DNA from: Candidatus Poseidoniales archaeon
GTDB taxonomy: Archaea > Thermoplasmatota > Poseidoniia > Poseidoniales > Thalassarchaeaceae
Reading direction: 5' to 3'
Length of the DNA stretch: 64,000 bases
NCBI GenBank assembly: GCA_012960975.1
Contig: DUAE01000033.1
Span: 1-64,000 of the forward strand
Under the pieces are notes generated by a model, which did no database searches, had not been told where the DNA came from, and saw nothing but the letters and a program-made list of their open reading frames with translations. The first letter of the stretch is position 1. Each line of letters starts with the position of its first letter. Shown in pieces: positions 63,124 to 64,000 of the stretch. The position numbers and the translations under genes were made by a program.

Positions 63124-64000
63124 ATGGATAAGGATGAATTAATTCATAGTCGAAGATGGATTATTCTTGGAATAATGAGCCTTAGCCTCGTCATAGTGAT
63201 GCTCAATAATGTAACTCTAAACGTCGCATTACCTGAATTATCTAAGGATCTTCAAGCCGATAATACAGAGCTTCAGTGGATTATGGACGCCTATGCACTA
63301 ATCTTCGGCGGAACGCTCCTTGTAATGGGAGCGATTGGAGATAGGTTCGGAAGAAAGGGGGCTTTACAACTTGGTTTGATTATGGTAGCCGGAGCATCTG
63401 CGTTTACTGCGATGTATGCCTCATCATCTAACGACGTGATCGCCGCGAGAGCTGTTATGGGTCTTGGAGCCGCTTTAGTGATGCCTGCAACTCTCTCTGT
63501 TGTCGTAGTTGTATTTCCTCCTGAAGAAAGGGGGAAGGCAGTTGGAATATGGGCGGCGATGGCTGGTGTCGGAGCGCCAATTGGATTGCTCGTAGGGGGA
63601 TGGGCCGTTGAGAACTATGATTGGCAGATGGTTTTCTGGATAAATGTGCCAATTATTATTCTAGCACTATTACTTGGTTTGTTACTTGTGCCGAAAACTA
63701 AGGATGAACAAAAAAGGCCCCTCGACCCGATTGGTGCATTACTTTCAGTCGCTGCTCTTGGTTCTATTCTCTATGCCATTATCGAAGGTCCAAGCGCCGG
63801 TTGGTATTCTCCTGAAATTCTAGTAATGGGAGGTTTGGGGATTATTTTATCTGCTATCTTCATTCGTTGGGAACGACGGGCTGAGTACCCTATGTTGCCC
63901 CTTGATTTCTTCAAAGATAGAGGATTTACAATGGGCTTAGTTGCGTTAATGCTCACTTTCTATGTGATGTTTTCATTCATGTTCACACAGATGTTGCACT
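63124..64000 (+). CDS. MFS drug/metabolite exporter, DHA2 type (3' end beyond window)
   Basis: The frame from the ATG at 63124 stays open to the end of the window. It encodes at least nine hydrophobic helices. MFS signatures are the GDRFGRK loop 2-3 motif, LQWIMDAYALIFGGTLLVMG and LVMPATLSVVVVVFPPEERGKAVGIWAAMAGVGAPIGLLVGG (motif C-like glycines), which point to the EmrB/QacA DHA2 subfamily of 14-helix exporters. No stop is reached by base 64000, so the gene is truncated by the window edge, not broken. Confidence 0.85.
   Translation, partial: MDKDELIHSRRWIILGIMSLSLVIVMLNNVTLNVALPELSKDLQADNTELQWIMDAYALIFGGTLLVMGAIGDRFGRKGALQLGLIMVAGASAFTAMYASSSNDVIAARAVMGLGAALVMPATLSVVVVVFPPEERGKAVGIWAAMAGVGAPIGLLVGGWAVENYDWQMVFWINVPIIILALLLGLLLVPKTKDEQKRPLDPIGALLSVAALGSILYAIIEGPSAGWYSPEILVMGGLGIILSAIFIRWERRAEYPMLPLDFFKDRGFTMGLVALMLTFYVMFSFMFTQMLH

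Noticed and set aside
1..64000. CRISPR arrays, insertion sequences, prophage or integrase sites
   Set aside because: No regularly spaced repeats, transposase motifs or integrase with attachment-site pattern were seen.

Overview
The window looks like a chromosome segment of a planktonic marine euryarchaeon, most likely Marine Group II/III (Candidatus Poseidoniales or a close relative). The evidence is the mix of archaeal information-processing genes (DP2 large subunit of DNA polymerase D, DNA primase large subunit PriL, archaeal DnaG, NreA, a group II chaperonin, a Pcc1-like KEOPS subunit, an MptE-like pterin enzyme, archaeal 4-phosphopantoate--beta-alanine ligase, deoxyhypusine synthase) with bacterial-type metabolic genes (MetK, PurH, PurN, GcvH, NadC). 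Base composition is moderately AT-rich, genes are tightly packed on both strands, and no rRNA, CRISPR array, transposase or phage block is visible. The taxonomic call is inference from gene content and was not tested by search.

Layout. 0-11 kb: a partial membrane protein with a fresh 45-bp tandem duplication, a CsaA-like gene with pyrE, then a replication/repair stretch (polC/DP2, mptE, priL, a DUF373 membrane protein, a zinc-ribbon orphan, nreA, an HTH_10 regulator). 11-18 kb: a 1724-aa surface protein carrying an array of thrombospondin type 3-like calcium repeats, then an ABC-F ATPase. 18-26 kb: metK, an mPGES-2-like thioredoxin/GST protein, hflX, pcc1, a FAD oxidoreductase, nadC with the archaeal pantothenate ligase, and a LeuB-type dehydrogenase. 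26-31 kb: an orphan coiled-coil protein next to a DNA-methyltransferase-like protein whose catalytic NPPY motif reads RPPW, then THEP1 NTPase, gcvH and an RNase H. 31-39 kb: threonine/serine dehydratase, a tRNA-Cys with an altered elbow pair, an aminotransferase, the speD-deoxyhypusine synthase pair, an M28 peptidase gene with a sharp GC shift, enolase and an Lrp regulator. 39-47 kb: redoxin, a TPR protein, dnaG with a hairpin-rich upstream region, three orphan genes, a MobA-like nucleotidyltransferase, purN and a DEAD-box helicase. 47-64 kb: purH, a divergent thermosome subunit, secreted and membrane proteins, a GT4/APH-kinase/MOSC cluster, tRNA-Leu(GAG), a secreted esterase with calcium repeats, DDAH, a lipoprotein M28 peptidase, an M50 protease and the start of an MFS exporter cut by the window end.

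Functional themes. DNA replication and repair genes are scattered but frequent. There is a small purine/pyrimidine salvage-and-synthesis set (pyrE, purN, purH). SpeD and deoxyhypusine synthase together suggest a spermidine-to-hypusine route for aIF5A. Several large secreted or membrane-anchored proteins (two M28 peptidases, an esterase, the calcium-repeat giant) fit a heterotrophic life on proteins and polymers.

No single complete new defence or mobile system is evident. The most notable signals are the RPPW methyltransferase-like protein and its partner, the tRNA-Cys with A18/G55, the hairpin-dense region upstream of dnaG, and the modular 1724-aa surface protein with a possible UBA-like cytoplasmic tail.
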